IMG/VR virus record: IMGVR_UViG_3300048582_000091
Location: 1-55,363 of that record
Direction: 5' to 3' (one strand)
From: a virus
Length of the DNA stretch: 55,363 nucleotides
Position numbers and translations under genes: made by a program. Of the stretch, positions 25,538 through 32,742 are shown piece by piece (within the stretch, counting starts at the first letter, position 1; every line of letters begins with the position of its first letter). The notes beneath the pieces were generated by a model. That model did no database searches, was not told the origin of the DNA, and saw only the letters and a list, made by a program, of their open reading frames with translations.

Positions 25538-26220
25538 TACTTAGCTAAACCTTCTTTACCATAAAGCATATATTTCATTACGTTTTTGACTTCTAACTGA
25601 TATGCATACGTAATGAACCCGAGTTCTTCAGCATCGGCAGCTTCGTCGATATCGTTTGCAGCTACTATTCTTTTAGATTCTAAAATAACAAATACTTGTC
25701 TTAATTTGTCTCGCATCTCTAACGCTTCTGCAACAACTACCTCAACATCCACACATCTGATGTCTGCCTCTACTTGAATAAACGCAGGCAACTCAATCAA
25801 TCCGTACTTATATTGTTCCACCATGGTAAATCTAAGAGGAGAATTCACGACTGCAATAGCAAGATTAAGATCTTTATGCAATGTTTGTTTTGACATATCT
25901 TTCAGTTCTTCTAGCGTATCTGCAGGCAATGGAATATCGCCGCTGTCTTCTATTTGCACTAATCTCTCAATGAGCTCGAAGTTCGAGGCAGAAGCAACTA
26001 CTGCTGCTCGTCGAAATACATATAATGGCGCACGTTCCATAATTGCTGCGGACAATACGTCTCCTGTCACGTATTCGCCTGTAGTTTCGTCAACAGGTAC
26101 GTCTACTTCTAAGTATGTGCCTTGTGGTAAATCATCGTTGTAAAATTTTACAACTAGTCTACCGTAATCTGTGTTAGCATTTGTAATTTTGTACTTAATT
26201 GCCTTTATTTTAGTTTCCAT
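25537..26220 (-). CDS. hypothetical protein in the adhesin operon
   Basis: The 227-residue protein begins ETKIKAIKYKITNANTDYGR, is strand-rich for 70 residues, then helical and acidic (ELKDMSKQTLHKDLNLA). It begins 3 nt downstream of the adhesin stop, where fibre-assembly factors are often encoded, so a chaperone for the adhesin is possible but unproven. Confidence 0.62.
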   Translation of the reverse strand: METKIKAIKYKITNANTDYGRLVVKFYNDDLPQGTYLEVDVPVDETTGEYVTGDVLSAAIMERAPLYVFRRAAVVASASNFELIERLVQIEDSGDIPLPADTLEELKDMSKQTLHKDLNLAIAVVNSPLRFTMVEQYKYGLIELPAFIQVEADIRCVDVEVVVAEALEMRDKLRQVFVILESKRIVAANDIDEAADAEELGFITYAYQLEVKNVMKYMLYGKEGLAK

Positions 26221-26223
26221 AAA

Positions 26224-27084
26224 TCACCCTTGTCGTGTGCCGTATATATTTCCGAATACTGCATATATTATTAATGAATTACCCTGAATAGCTACTCCTG
26301 CTTCTGTCGCAAATTCGCCCGTCACGCCGTCTTGTGTTAGACCATTGCCGCCCCTTGCACCGATGCCGCCGCCACTACCTTCGTTGTTTGTGCCATTATT
26401 ATATGCCCCTTGCTGTCCGGCCGGGGTACTAGCACTAGCTGTAGCCATATCGTATCCGTTAGTAACCGAACCAGGCAACACAGTTGCAACAGTGTCTCCG
26501 CCACCGCCGCCGCCGCTTGCAATGCCGGCTTTTGACGCCCAGTACTGACTTCCGCCAGCCCCGCCGCCGCCACCAATGATACCGTTGTTTGTTAGCGTCA
26601 ACGGCACCGTAGTTCTTAACGCTGGGCCACCATTCGCACCCGCAACGTAGTTACCGTTTGCGTCAGCCGTTGCTGGTTGACCTTGTTTACCTACTATACG
26701 GCCTGCCGATCCTATATTTAGCACAATTGCTGATCCTGCCGGTAAATTTCCGGAATCAAATGCATACGATCCAGCGGAGCTAGAACCTACAACCGAGTTC
26801 ACAGTGACCGTAACTCTGACAGGGTCAACGCCGTTCCATCCTGTACCTAACGCAGCGTCTCGCACATTATAATTAGGGGTAGCTGTATCTATAGATGGCG
26901 GCGAGACCGGAATTAGATAAGTTTTTCCGTAAAAATTAGAATAACTAATTTGCGAATTGGGAGCCGGTACCCCGGCTAAGCTACGTGCTGCTGGATCATT
27001 TATACTAAATGTAGCTGTAGCACTTCTGTCTAATTCTACGTTTATCTGGGAAGCTGCAATTGTTCCACTAGGCGGTAGAGCCAT
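26224..27084 (-). CDS. glycine-rich tail-tip adhesin
   Basis: The 286-residue protein has an N-terminal module of about 55 residues (ALPPSGTIAASQINVELDRS ... YSNFYGK) seen in many phage fibre proteins, and a C-terminal half with poly-glycine runs (GGGGAGG, SGGGGGG) flanked by variable segments. This resembles gp38-type adhesins, in which packed polyglycine helices display receptor-binding loops. A paralogue lies at 34067-35134. It is the first gene of a ten-gene operon with a late octamer about 26 nt upstream and GGAG before the ATG. Confidence 0.83.
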   Translation of the reverse strand: MALPPSGTIAASQINVELDRSATATFSINDPAARSLAGVPAPNSQISYSNFYGKTYLIPVSPPSIDTATPNYNVRDAALGTGWNGVDPVRVTVTVNSVVGSSSAGSYAFDSGNLPAGSAIVLNIGSAGRIVGKQGQPATADANGNYVAGANGGPALRTTVPLTLTNNGIIGGGGGAGGSQYWASKAGIASGGGGGGDTVATVLPGSVTNGYDMATASASTPAGQQGAYNNGTNNEGSGGGIGARGGNGLTQDGVTGEFATEAGVAIQGNSLIIYAVFGNIYGTRQG

Positions 27085-27109
27085 ATGTTTCTCCTACGAT
27101 TTATTAATA

Positions 27110-27117
27110 TATTTATC
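27110..27117 (-). promoter_or_regulatory. late promoter octamer for the adhesin-enzyme operon
   Basis: TATTTATC on the plus strand, read as GATAAATA, 26 nt before the adhesin ATG. A second copy at 27170-27177 has the same orientation. Confidence 0.7.
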
Positions 27118-27198
27118 ATCCGATTATACTGTACGAGGCTGTCTAGCAAATGTAACAGCGTATATAAGCTATTTATCTAAATAATTTAAACTATAAAA

Positions 27199-27206
27199 GA
27201 TAAATA
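27199..27206 (+). promoter_or_regulatory. late promoter octamer
   Basis: GATAAATA, 31 nt before the ATG at 27237, back-to-back with the minus-strand octamers at 27170 and 27110. Confidence 0.7.
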
Positions 27207-27236
27207 TATGATAAACATTTTCATAGGAGAATAAAA

Positions 27237-27773
27237 ATGGCATTTTTACCGAACAACCCAAATGGAGTAAACGTAGCGCCTAGTGCTAACACCAAACCAA
27301 TGGACGGTTTCTGGAGCGAAAGAGATGTTACTTGGTTAGCCCTTACTGCAACATACACGCTAGGCGGGACACTATACGAAGATGCGTTTGAAAAACCATG
27401 GAGTATTGCGGGTTACACTGAAAACGTAACTAACGTCTTAGAAGATCGCGGTACAATCATAGGTATGTATAACAATCAACCGGCGCCCCTAGGTTCTCAG
27501 CCAGTCGGAAGCACCGGTGAGGGCGGAACACTTTACATCGCATTAGGACACGCTGCTGGGTATTTTGCGCCGGGTTCGATTACTACCGGAACTAAAGACG
27601 CCGGTGGGGTACTAACCTTTGCCGGAACTAAACCAGATCCAACAAATCCTGCACTAACAGTACCGTTTGTTGACCCGGTAAGTGAAGGTATTATTGCAAA
27701 AGTATTAGCGGACTATCCTTATGTGCCTGCGACTTTAGAAATTCTTGTCGGAAACGGGTTCGTAGTCCTTTAA
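27237..27773 (+). CDS. probable virion-associated protein
   Basis: The 178-residue protein starts AFLPNNPNGVNVAPSANTKP and is rich in Gly, Pro and Thr with short strands. A late octamer and strong AGGAG precede it. The composition and late control suggest a structural or tail protein; no family recognised. Confidence 0.65.
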   Translation: MAFLPNNPNGVNVAPSANTKPMDGFWSERDVTWLALTATYTLGGTLYEDAFEKPWSIAGYTENVTNVLEDRGTIIGMYNNQPAPLGSQPVGSTGEGGTLYIALGHAAGYFAPGSITTGTKDAGGVLTFAGTKPDPTNPALTVPFVDPVSEGIIAKVLADYPYVPATLEILVGNGFVVL

Positions 27774-27809
27774 TTTACTCACAATTTATCGTATCCTAGA
27801 GAGTAAAAC

Positions 27810-27817
27810 GATAAATA
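27810..27817 (+). promoter_or_regulatory. late promoter octamer for the lipoprotein
   Basis: GATAAATA, 38 nt before the lipoprotein ATG, followed by AAGGAG at 27840-27845. Confidence 0.68.
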
Positions 27818-27854
27818 AACACTTAATAACAACAACCCTTAAGGAGAAATAAAA

Positions 27855-28163
27855 ATGAAAGGTTTAGTATTAATTCCAGTAGCATTAATGATTGCGTTGA
27901 CTACCGGTTGTGCAGCAACTGATAAAATCAGTGATGAATTGCACATCTTTGGCGGCCACCACAACGAACTAAAGCATCGCATTAACAAAGCAGAAGACAC
28001 TGCTGCTCATGCACAAGCTGATGCTGCTGCTGCACAAGCTGATGCTGCTGCTGCACAAGCTGATGCTGCGGCTGCTAAGGCTGACGCTGCTCACGCACAA
28101 GCCACAGCCGAAGCTGCTAAGAGAATGGCGCAACAGGCGCTTGACAAGTATAGTAGAAAATAA
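27855..28163 (+). CDS. OprI/Lpp-like murein lipoprotein homologue
   Basis: The 102-residue product has a lipoprotein signal (Lys start, hydrophobic core, LTTGCAA with Cys 19), then an Ala-rich coiled coil with 7-residue AQADAAA repeats, and the C-terminus YSRK. Pseudomonas OprI has the same plan: LATGCSS, an AADEA-type coiled coil and an ending KASRK whose terminal Lys can be linked to peptidoglycan. The phage version is longer (about 84 mature residues against 64). It would sit in the outer membrane and reach the cell wall. Late expression suggests an envelope role near lysis, or receptor masking. Confidence 0.82.
   Translation: MKGLVLIPVALMIALTTGCAATDKISDELHIFGGHHNELKHRINKAEDTAAHAQADAAAAQADAAAAQADAAAAKADAAHAQATAEAAKRMAQQALDKYSRK
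28017..28100 (+). repeat. 21-bp tandem repeat, four copies, in the lipoprotein coiled coil
   Basis: Units at 28017-28037, 28038-28058, 28059-28079 and 28080-28100; the first two are identical and the last two diverged. Each encodes a 7-residue heptad, so copy-number change would alter coiled-coil length without a frameshift. Confidence 0.9.
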
Positions 28164-28177
28164 GTTATACCGCCGTG

Positions 28178-28209
28178 AAAAGAAAGCCGCTTAAAAGCGG
28201 CTTTCTTTT
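28178..28209 (+). terminator. rho-independent terminator after the lipoprotein
   Basis: AAAAGAAAGCCGC, 6-nt loop, GCGGCTTTCTTTT: a 13-bp stem with a T-rich 3' arm directly after the lipoprotein stop. Confidence 0.88.
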
Positions 28210-28214
28210 GGTCA

Positions 28215-28255
28215 GATAAATAGTAGTTGACAAGGTATGCAATGTATGTTATACT
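28215..28255 (+). promoter_or_regulatory. tandem late octamer and sigma70-type promoter for the cold-shock gene
   Basis: GATAAATA (28215-28222) followed by TTGACA (28227-28232), 17-nt spacer and TATACT (28250-28255). The arrangement suggests the cold-shock gene is read both early and late. The leader is about 47 nt. Confidence 0.75.
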
Positions 28256-28308
28256 TGTCGCGTAATAAAAGATTACGCAATACAACTTATATAGGATTTA
28301 AAAGATTT

Positions 28309-28518
28309 ATGTCTAATTTAGTATCAGGTACAGTAAAGTGGTTTGACGATGAAAAAGGCTTCGGCTTTATTCAACAGGCTAACGGTCGTGATGTATTCGT
28401 TCATCACACCGGCATTGGCGGTACAGGTCGCAAAACGCTTGCAGAAGGCCAAACGGTTTCGTTTGAAGTGATTACGGGTTCGAAAGGACTTCAGGCACAG
28501 AACGTCACTATTAAATAA
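28309..28518 (+). CDS. csp: cold-shock protein (CspA family)
   Basis: The 69-residue protein is a complete single [18 protein letters not shown] with RNP1 KGFGFI, RNP2 DVFVHH, and the C-terminal [10 protein letters not shown]. It binds single-stranded RNA or DNA and melts RNA structure. Length matches the family (about 70). ATG 28309 is chosen because the domain starts a few residues later; AGGA lies about 12 nt upstream. It has its own dual promoter and terminator, so it is independently controlled. Confidence 0.95.
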   Translation: MSNLVSGTVKWFDDEKGFGFIQQANGRDVFVHHTGIGGTGRKTLAEGQTVSFEVITGSKGLQAQNVTIK

Positions 28519-28531
28519 TGCTGTACCAAAT

Positions 28532-28557
28532 AAAAAAGCACCTTAAGGTGCTTTTTT
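28532..28557. terminator. bidirectional terminator
   Basis: AAAAAAGCACCTTAAGGTGCTTTTTT: a perfect palindrome with an A-run and T-run, between the convergent cold-shock gene and the fibre gene ending at 28565. Confidence 0.9.
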
Positions 28558-28564
28558 ATTGACT

Positions 28565-29881
28565 TTAAGTTTTAATTAATGAAAATAATGTGCCGGTGCC
28601 GCCGTCCGATGCATTCGGTATTAAGGGTAACGTAAAACTGCCCGAAGTAGCTGGACTAGGTATATGGGTATACGATGGGGCAGTATAATCATTTGCTCCG
28701 CCTGCGAAATTGGCCCTCATAACAGTAGTAACAGGGGTTGTGGATAGCCCGCCGATGCAATACACACTTGAACTAGTTGCTATTAAACTAGAATTTCCGA
28801 GATTAGCACCGATTGTGCCGCCGACTACCCATGCGCCCAACGTACCATCTGCATTAATCGGCGCAATATGCATGACATTTACACCAACACCATCGTAACT
28901 GCCTATTAAAAATACGTGAGAATTGGTCACTAACGATTGTTGTTGTCGTTGCGCAGATGGCAACGGTGTACTAGTAGTCCACGCACCTAGCGTACCGTCT
29001 GCATTTATAGGGGCAGTATAAACTGTTGCTACTGTTGCTGTTGTCAAGCCACCACAATAATACACTCTGGAATTAGTTACAAATGCCTGGCCGCCTCGTA
29101 TCGCGACAGGCAACGGAGTACCAGTAGTCCACGCACCTAGTGTACCGTTTACATTAATTGGTGCAGTATAAACTGTAGAAACCGAAGCACCAGCAGAATT
29201 CAAGCCACCTAGTAAATATACTCGAGATTTAGTCACGATTGCTTGCGATACTCCCAGTGCTGCTGGCAACGAAGTGCCAGCAGCCCATGTACCTAAAGTA
29301 CCGTCTGCATTTATAGGGGCAGTATATACCACCGATGTTGCAGCATCGGCGCTATTTATTCCGCCTAACAAATATACGCGAGAATTAGTAATAATCGCTG
29401 AAGAATTTCTTAACGGCGTCGGCAACGAGGTACCGGTAGTCCATGTTCCTATAAATCCGCCAGCAGTAATCGGCGCGGTGTAAACTGTTGCAGTAGTAGC
29501 AGGGGTGTTTGTTGTAAACCCTCCTAAATAATACACCCGCGATTTAGTTACGATTGCTGAGCCGGTTGCGCGCCCCGCAGGAAGACCGCCTACAGCACCC
29601 CAACCGGTAATATTACTAGTCTGTGCAAAATTGGTGTTATACTGATGACAGTATGGTTTTCCGTACAAATATGTGTTGCTTGCAGGAGTGTACGTTGATC
29701 CGATAGCAGCATATAAATCTGGATAGGTTAACTGGGATTCTTCAAAACCATTACACCGAAGAAAACCTGCAGGTAAATCTGTTCCCGAATATTGTATTAT
29801 ATCGCCGGGTTGTATCCCTGCTGCAGGGGTTGTTCCTACATTAGCATTTATTGAAACTTTACCAGATACATTTATACTCAT
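28565..29881 (-). CDS. tail fibre: Kelch-like propeller inserted in a tail-collar domain
   Basis: The 438-residue protein begins SINVSGKVSINANVGT, the anchor motif of fibres here. Next is a tail-collar-type segment (GDIIQYSGTDLPAGFLRCNG, TYPDLYAAIG). From about residue 80 to 395 there are six Kelch-like repeats of about 50 residues (SRVYLLGGINSA ... VYTAPINADGTLGAW). The collar domain resumes at the end (SGSFTLPLIPNA ... LIKT). So a propeller, possibly six-bladed, sits in a collar loop. ATG 29881 follows GGAG by 6 nt; an upstream ATG at 29893 overlaps that site. A late octamer precedes it. Confidence 0.85.
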   Translation of the reverse strand: MSINVSGKVSINANVGTTPAAGIQPGDIIQYSGTDLPAGFLRCNGFEESQLTYPDLYAAIGSTYTPASNTYLYGKPYCHQYNTNFAQTSNITGWGAVGGLPAGRATGSAIVTKSRVYYLGGFTTNTPATTATVYTAPITAGGFIGTWTTGTSLPTPLRNSSAIITNSRVYLLGGINSADAATSVVYTAPINADGTLGTWAAGTSLPAALGVSQAIVTKSRVYLLGGLNSAGASVSTVYTAPINVNGTLGAWTTGTPLPVAIRGGQAFVTNSRVYYCGGLTTATVATVYTAPINADGTLGAWTTSTPLPSAQRQQQSLVTNSHVFLIGSYDGVGVNVMHIAPINADGTLGAWVVGGTIGANLGNSSLIATSSSVYCIGGLSTTPVTTVMRANFAGGANDYTAPSYTHIPSPATSGSFTLPLIPNASDGGTGTLFSLIKT

Positions 29882-29911
29882 TTTTTTCTCCAAAAGGTAT
29901 AATTTATCATT

Positions 29912-29919
29912 TATTTATC
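29912..29919 (-). promoter_or_regulatory. late promoter octamer for the Kelch fibre
   Basis: TATTTATC on the plus strand (GATAAATA on the minus), about 30 nt before the fibre ATG at 29881, back-to-back with the plus-strand promoter at 29930. Confidence 0.7.
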
Positions 29920-29929
29920 TGAAAGACGG

Positions 29930-29958
29930 TTGACAGCACCGAATAAACTTGTTATACT
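29930..29958 (+). promoter_or_regulatory. sigma70-type promoter for the VWA-metallopeptidase operon
   Basis: TTGACA (29930-29935), 17-nt spacer, TATACT (29953-29958); leader of about 35 nt before the ATG at 30000. Confidence 0.85.
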
Positions 29959-29999
29959 TGCGGTATACAAACACATCAACCCCAGAAAGGTAAAAACAC

Positions 30000-31217
30000 A
30001 TGGCTACTGCAAAACAAATTGAAGATCTAATTGTTCGTGCTCGTGTCCGAATGCTTCTAAAAGTCCCGTTTTTTGGTAATCTCGCTACTCGTCTTAAATT
30101 AGTAGACGGTAGCGGCTGGGTTCCCACAGCCGCTACCGACGGAAAGCATCTATATTACAACGTTGATTTCTTTTCCAAAATGGACAAAAAAGAGATTGAA
30201 TTTGTTGTAGCACATGAAGTCATGCACTGTGTATATGACCACATGACTCGCCGTGGCAGTCGTGATCCTCGGCTGTGGAACTGCGCAGGTGACTATGTGA
30301 TTAACGGCGAATTGATTGAACAAAAGATCGGTCGTTTGCCTACAGTCGTCAAGTGCTTATTTGACGCAAAATACAACGGCATGTGTTCAGAAGAAGTATA
30401 CAACCTACTTGTAGAAGATGACAAGAACGGTAAAGGCGACAAGAGCATGGATTCCTTTGACAAACACCTGGACCCAGCAGATGGCAAAGGTGAAGGAAAA
30501 GGTAAGCCAGGTGACGAAGATCCGACCGGTTACGGCGGACAAATTCCGATGAGTGAAGAAGAGCGTCAACAGGTTGCCGACGAGATTAAGCAGGCTGTGA
30601 TGCAGGCTGCTAAAGTTGCAGGTGCAGGCAGCTGCCCCGGTGGCGTCAAGCGTATGCTAAAAGATTTAACTGAGCCGCAAATGAATTGGCGAGAAATTCT
30701 TAACATGCAGATTCAGAGCTGTGTTAAGAGTGACTTTACTTTTGCTCGTCCTAACCGTAAGACTTGGGGCACAGGTATTATCCTGCCAGGTATGACTGTT
30801 GAAAATGCGCTGGATGTTGATATTGCTATCGACACTTCTGGCTCTATTAGCACAGAAATGCTGCGCGACTTTCTCGGCGAAGTTAAAGGTATCATGGACC
30901 AGTTTAGTGACTTTGTTGTCCGTGTCTGGACCTTTGATACTAGTGTGCATAACATGCAGAAGTTCACGCCAGACACCATAGACGAGCTAATGGATTACGA
31001 TATTCAGGGCGGTGGCGGCACCGAGTTTATGGTTAACTGGAATTTCATGAAAGAAGAAGGCATTGAGCCGCATCGCCTAATTTTATTTACAGATGGATAT
31101 CCGTGGGGTAGCTGGGGCGACGAAAATTATTGCGAAACAGTCTTCCTAATTCACGGTAACAAGTCCATCCAAGCACCATTCGGGATGACAGTGCATTACG
31201 AGGCAGATAAGCGTTAA
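30000..31217 (+). CDS. VWA-like/putative metallopeptidase protein (MoxR partner)
   Basis: The 405-residue protein has an N-terminal metallopeptidase-like domain with AHEVMHCVYDH (HExxH at residues 72-76) and a C-terminal VWA domain with DIAIDTSGSIS (metal-ion-dependent adhesion site, Asp near 278). The linker (130-175) is Lys/Gly/Asp rich. This is the DUF2201-type arrangement that accompanies MoxR ATPases; the probable partner is at 19940. It is preceded by AAAGG and a consensus promoter. The pair may remodel a metal-dependent enzyme or complex; the target is unknown. Confidence 0.88.
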   Translation: MATAKQIEDLIVRARVRMLLKVPFFGNLATRLKLVDGSGWVPTAATDGKHLYYNVDFFSKMDKKEIEFVVAHEVMHCVYDHMTRRGSRDPRLWNCAGDYVINGELIEQKIGRLPTVVKCLFDAKYNGMCSEEVYNLLVEDDKNGKGDKSMDSFDKHLDPADGKGEGKGKPGDEDPTGYGGQIPMSEEERQQVADEIKQAVMQAAKVAGAGSCPGGVKRMLKDLTEPQMNWREILNMQIQSCVKSDFTFARPNRKTWGTGIILPGMTVENALDVDIAIDTSGSISTEMLRDFLGEVKGIMDQFSDFVVRVWTFDTSVHNMQKFTPDTIDELMDYDIQGGGGTEFMVNWNFMKEEGIEPHRLILFTDGYPWGSWGDENYCETVFLIHGNKSIQAPFGMTVHYEADKR

Positions 31218-31462
31218 TGGATGTCACTAGTCTTAACAAATTATCTTTGCGGAACAAAGATGCATTACTGGCTGCTAATAATATAAGTTGTTATTCGTGT
31301 GTCAGATATTTTAAGCCAGCTGAGATCGTAGAATGGGCAGACAACGGACAAACAGGCATTTGTCCTAATTGTTCCGTTGATGCCCTTTTACCAAATGTTT
31401 ACGATATCCCTACGCTAGAAAAAGCAAATAAACTATGGTTCGGAGAGAATAATGACTGTTAA
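31217..31462 (+). CDS. small zinc-ribbon protein
   Basis: The 81-residue protein has two Cys pairs, SCYSCVRYF and GICPNCSVDALL, about 23 residues apart, a zinc-ribbon pattern like unnamed bacterial and phage proteins that begin with an RNKDALLAAN-type helix. It starts at the TAATG of the VWA gene and overlaps the next gene by 11 nt. Confidence 0.8.
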   Translation: MDVTSLNKLSLRNKDALLAANNISCYSCVRYFKPAEIVEWADNGQTGICPNCSVDALLPNVYDIPTLEKANKLWFGENNDC

Positions 31463-31631
31463 GGTGTTACTAAATAAAAAGTACGACGGCGAGTCCATCG
31501 TGGATATAGATAGAGATGTGTACGAAGCTTTTATAGCTGATTTTACGCCGGCGGTGGACGATATTCCGGTGGATGAAAATAACATACAACAAGGTGTGTT
31601 TACTGTGAGTATTACCTGGTCACCGGAATGA
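31452..31631 (+). CDS. small acidic hypothetical protein
   Basis: A 59-residue reading frame begins TVKVLLNKKYDGESIVDIDR and ends VFTVSITWSPE, with balanced strand-rich composition. CGGAGAG lies upstream of the ATG. It overlaps both neighbours, which supports real translation. Function unknown. Confidence 0.68.
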   Translation: MTVKVLLNKKYDGESIVDIDRDVYEAFIADFTPAVDDIPVDENNIQQGVFTVSITWSPE

Positions 31632-31768
31632 ATTATCAAGATTATTTTGATTTTACATTCGGCAGACTAGGTTTTGCCATGGACAGTACGTGGGAGCTAT
31701 TAAACTTTGAAGATGGCACACGCTGGTTTAAGATTGGTTTTGGATTTTATTGGAAAAAGGTGATCTAA
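31628..31768 (+). CDS. very small hypothetical protein
   Basis: A 46-residue aromatic-rich protein (NYQDYFDFTFGRLGFAMDST ... IGFGFYWKKVI). It overlaps the previous gene by 4 nt (ATGA) and shares a base with the next (TAATG). Function unknown. Confidence 0.62.
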   Translation: MNYQDYFDFTFGRLGFAMDSTWELLNFEDGTRWFKIGFGFYWKKVI

Positions 31769-31944
31769 TGAATATTAGTAGTTTAGACGTTTGCGTAGTT
31801 TCTTTAGTGTTTGCAATAATCGCAGTTGCGTTTGGATTCCCGACAGTAAGCATCTCGCTTATTGTCATAGCTATTGCTGCTGTGTCAACTAATGTAAATG
31901 TTTCTGTATGGAAAAATAAGAACAGCAAGGACAAGCAGAAGTAG
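31768..31944 (+). CDS. small membrane protein
   Basis: The 58-residue product is almost entirely hydrophobic from residue 7 to 45 (two short membrane helices around a Pro-Thr turn) with a basic tail (NKNSKDKQK). It starts at the TAATG junction. Possible roles include membrane association at infection, but no family is recognised. Confidence 0.68.
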   Translation: MNISSLDVCVVSLVFAIIAVAFGFPTVSISLIVIAIAAVSTNVNVSVWKNKNSKDKQK

Positions 31945-31951
31945 ATAAATA
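31944..31951 (+). promoter_or_regulatory. late promoter octamer
   Basis: GATAAATA immediately after the membrane-protein stop, 27 nt before the ATG at 31979. Confidence 0.68.
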
Positions 31952-31978
31952 AGTGTATTATTACACTAGGAGTTTACC

Positions 31979-32398
31979 ATGAGATTAAATGAAATTGCGG
32001 GACCAGGCGACTATAGACCGGGCGACGAAGATAATCCGGGCAGTCCAGATTATGATCCACGGTCTCGCGGTGGCCGAACTAAGTCAAGTATCGGCAGAAA
32101 TGATCATTTTGATTACGATGCAGATGAACGTGAAAGAAAAGCTGCTGCGAATAGAAAACAGTTTACATTCACTACCAAATCTGCAAGTGGCGAGTACAAC
32201 GGTAAGCCCTATAATGTCGTAAGAACTATTACAGGTCCATCAGCCGGTATAGTTTTCAAAGTGAATAGTGATGTTGATCATCACACAAACATTTATCACA
32301 AGTTTGCAGGATCAGACCTTGTAAACCACGACGACGGAACATCAACTGCAAACATTTACATACAAGCAGACGATGGTTCTTTACTGAAAAGAAACTAA
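31979..32398 (+). CDS. hypothetical protein, probable late/virion gene
   Basis: The 139-residue protein has a charged, disordered N-terminal third (GDYRPGDEDNPGSPDYDPRS) and a strand-rich C-terminal half. TAGGAG and a late octamer precede it. Function unknown. Confidence 0.66.
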   Translation: MRLNEIAGPGDYRPGDEDNPGSPDYDPRSRGGRTKSSIGRNDHFDYDADERERKAAANRKQFTFTTKSASGEYNGKPYNVVRTITGPSAGIVFKVNSDVDHHTNIYHKFAGSDLVNHDDGTSTANIYIQADDGSLLKRN

Positions 32399-32424
32399 CA
32401 CTCACCTGCACAGAGATAAGAAAA

Positions 32425-32742
32425 TTGAGTAAATCACTGGCCGACTTGCAACAGACACTAGCAATTGCGCATAATGCTTTAAAATTAGCCGATAAAGAAG
32501 TATTTTCAATGGGTAGCAAGGGTGCATTAAGTGTTACCCTTGCCCAGGCCCGTGATATTGTAAAAGCTGAAGTTTGTGCGTTAGAGACTGCAAAGAAAGA
32601 GTACGTTGTTGTACCTAAAGAGTTACTGAAAAAGCATGTGAAAGAAATAGACGAGTGGAATGCTAATATGACCGCAGTAGTCGGGGATGACCCCGACTAT
32701 TACTGGCACTCTTTAGAAGCATTGCGTAGCTATACCAATTAA
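32425..32742 (+). CDS. hypothetical helical protein
   Basis: The 105-residue protein starts with TTG (SKSLADLQQTLAIAHNALKL) and is mostly helical until residue 80, then ends YYWHSLEALRSYTN. The TTG has only a weak GAGA site upstream. Its stop overlaps that of the convergent fibre gene at 32739. Confidence 0.6.
   Translation: MSKSLADLQQTLAIAHNALKLADKEVFSMGSKGALSVTLAQARDIVKAEVCALETAKKEYVVVPKELLKKHVKEIDEWNANMTAVVGDDPDYYWHSLEALRSYTN

Noticed and set aside
27855-28163. The repeated heptads as a CRISPR-like or phase-variation array outside coding sequence
   Set aside because: The 21-bp units are contiguous, in frame and code for a coiled coil; there are no spacers.
28137-28170. TTGACA with an 18-nt spacer to TATACC at the end of the lipoprotein gene
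   Set aside because: Spacing differs from all other promoters here, the -10 is weak, and a terminator follows immediately.
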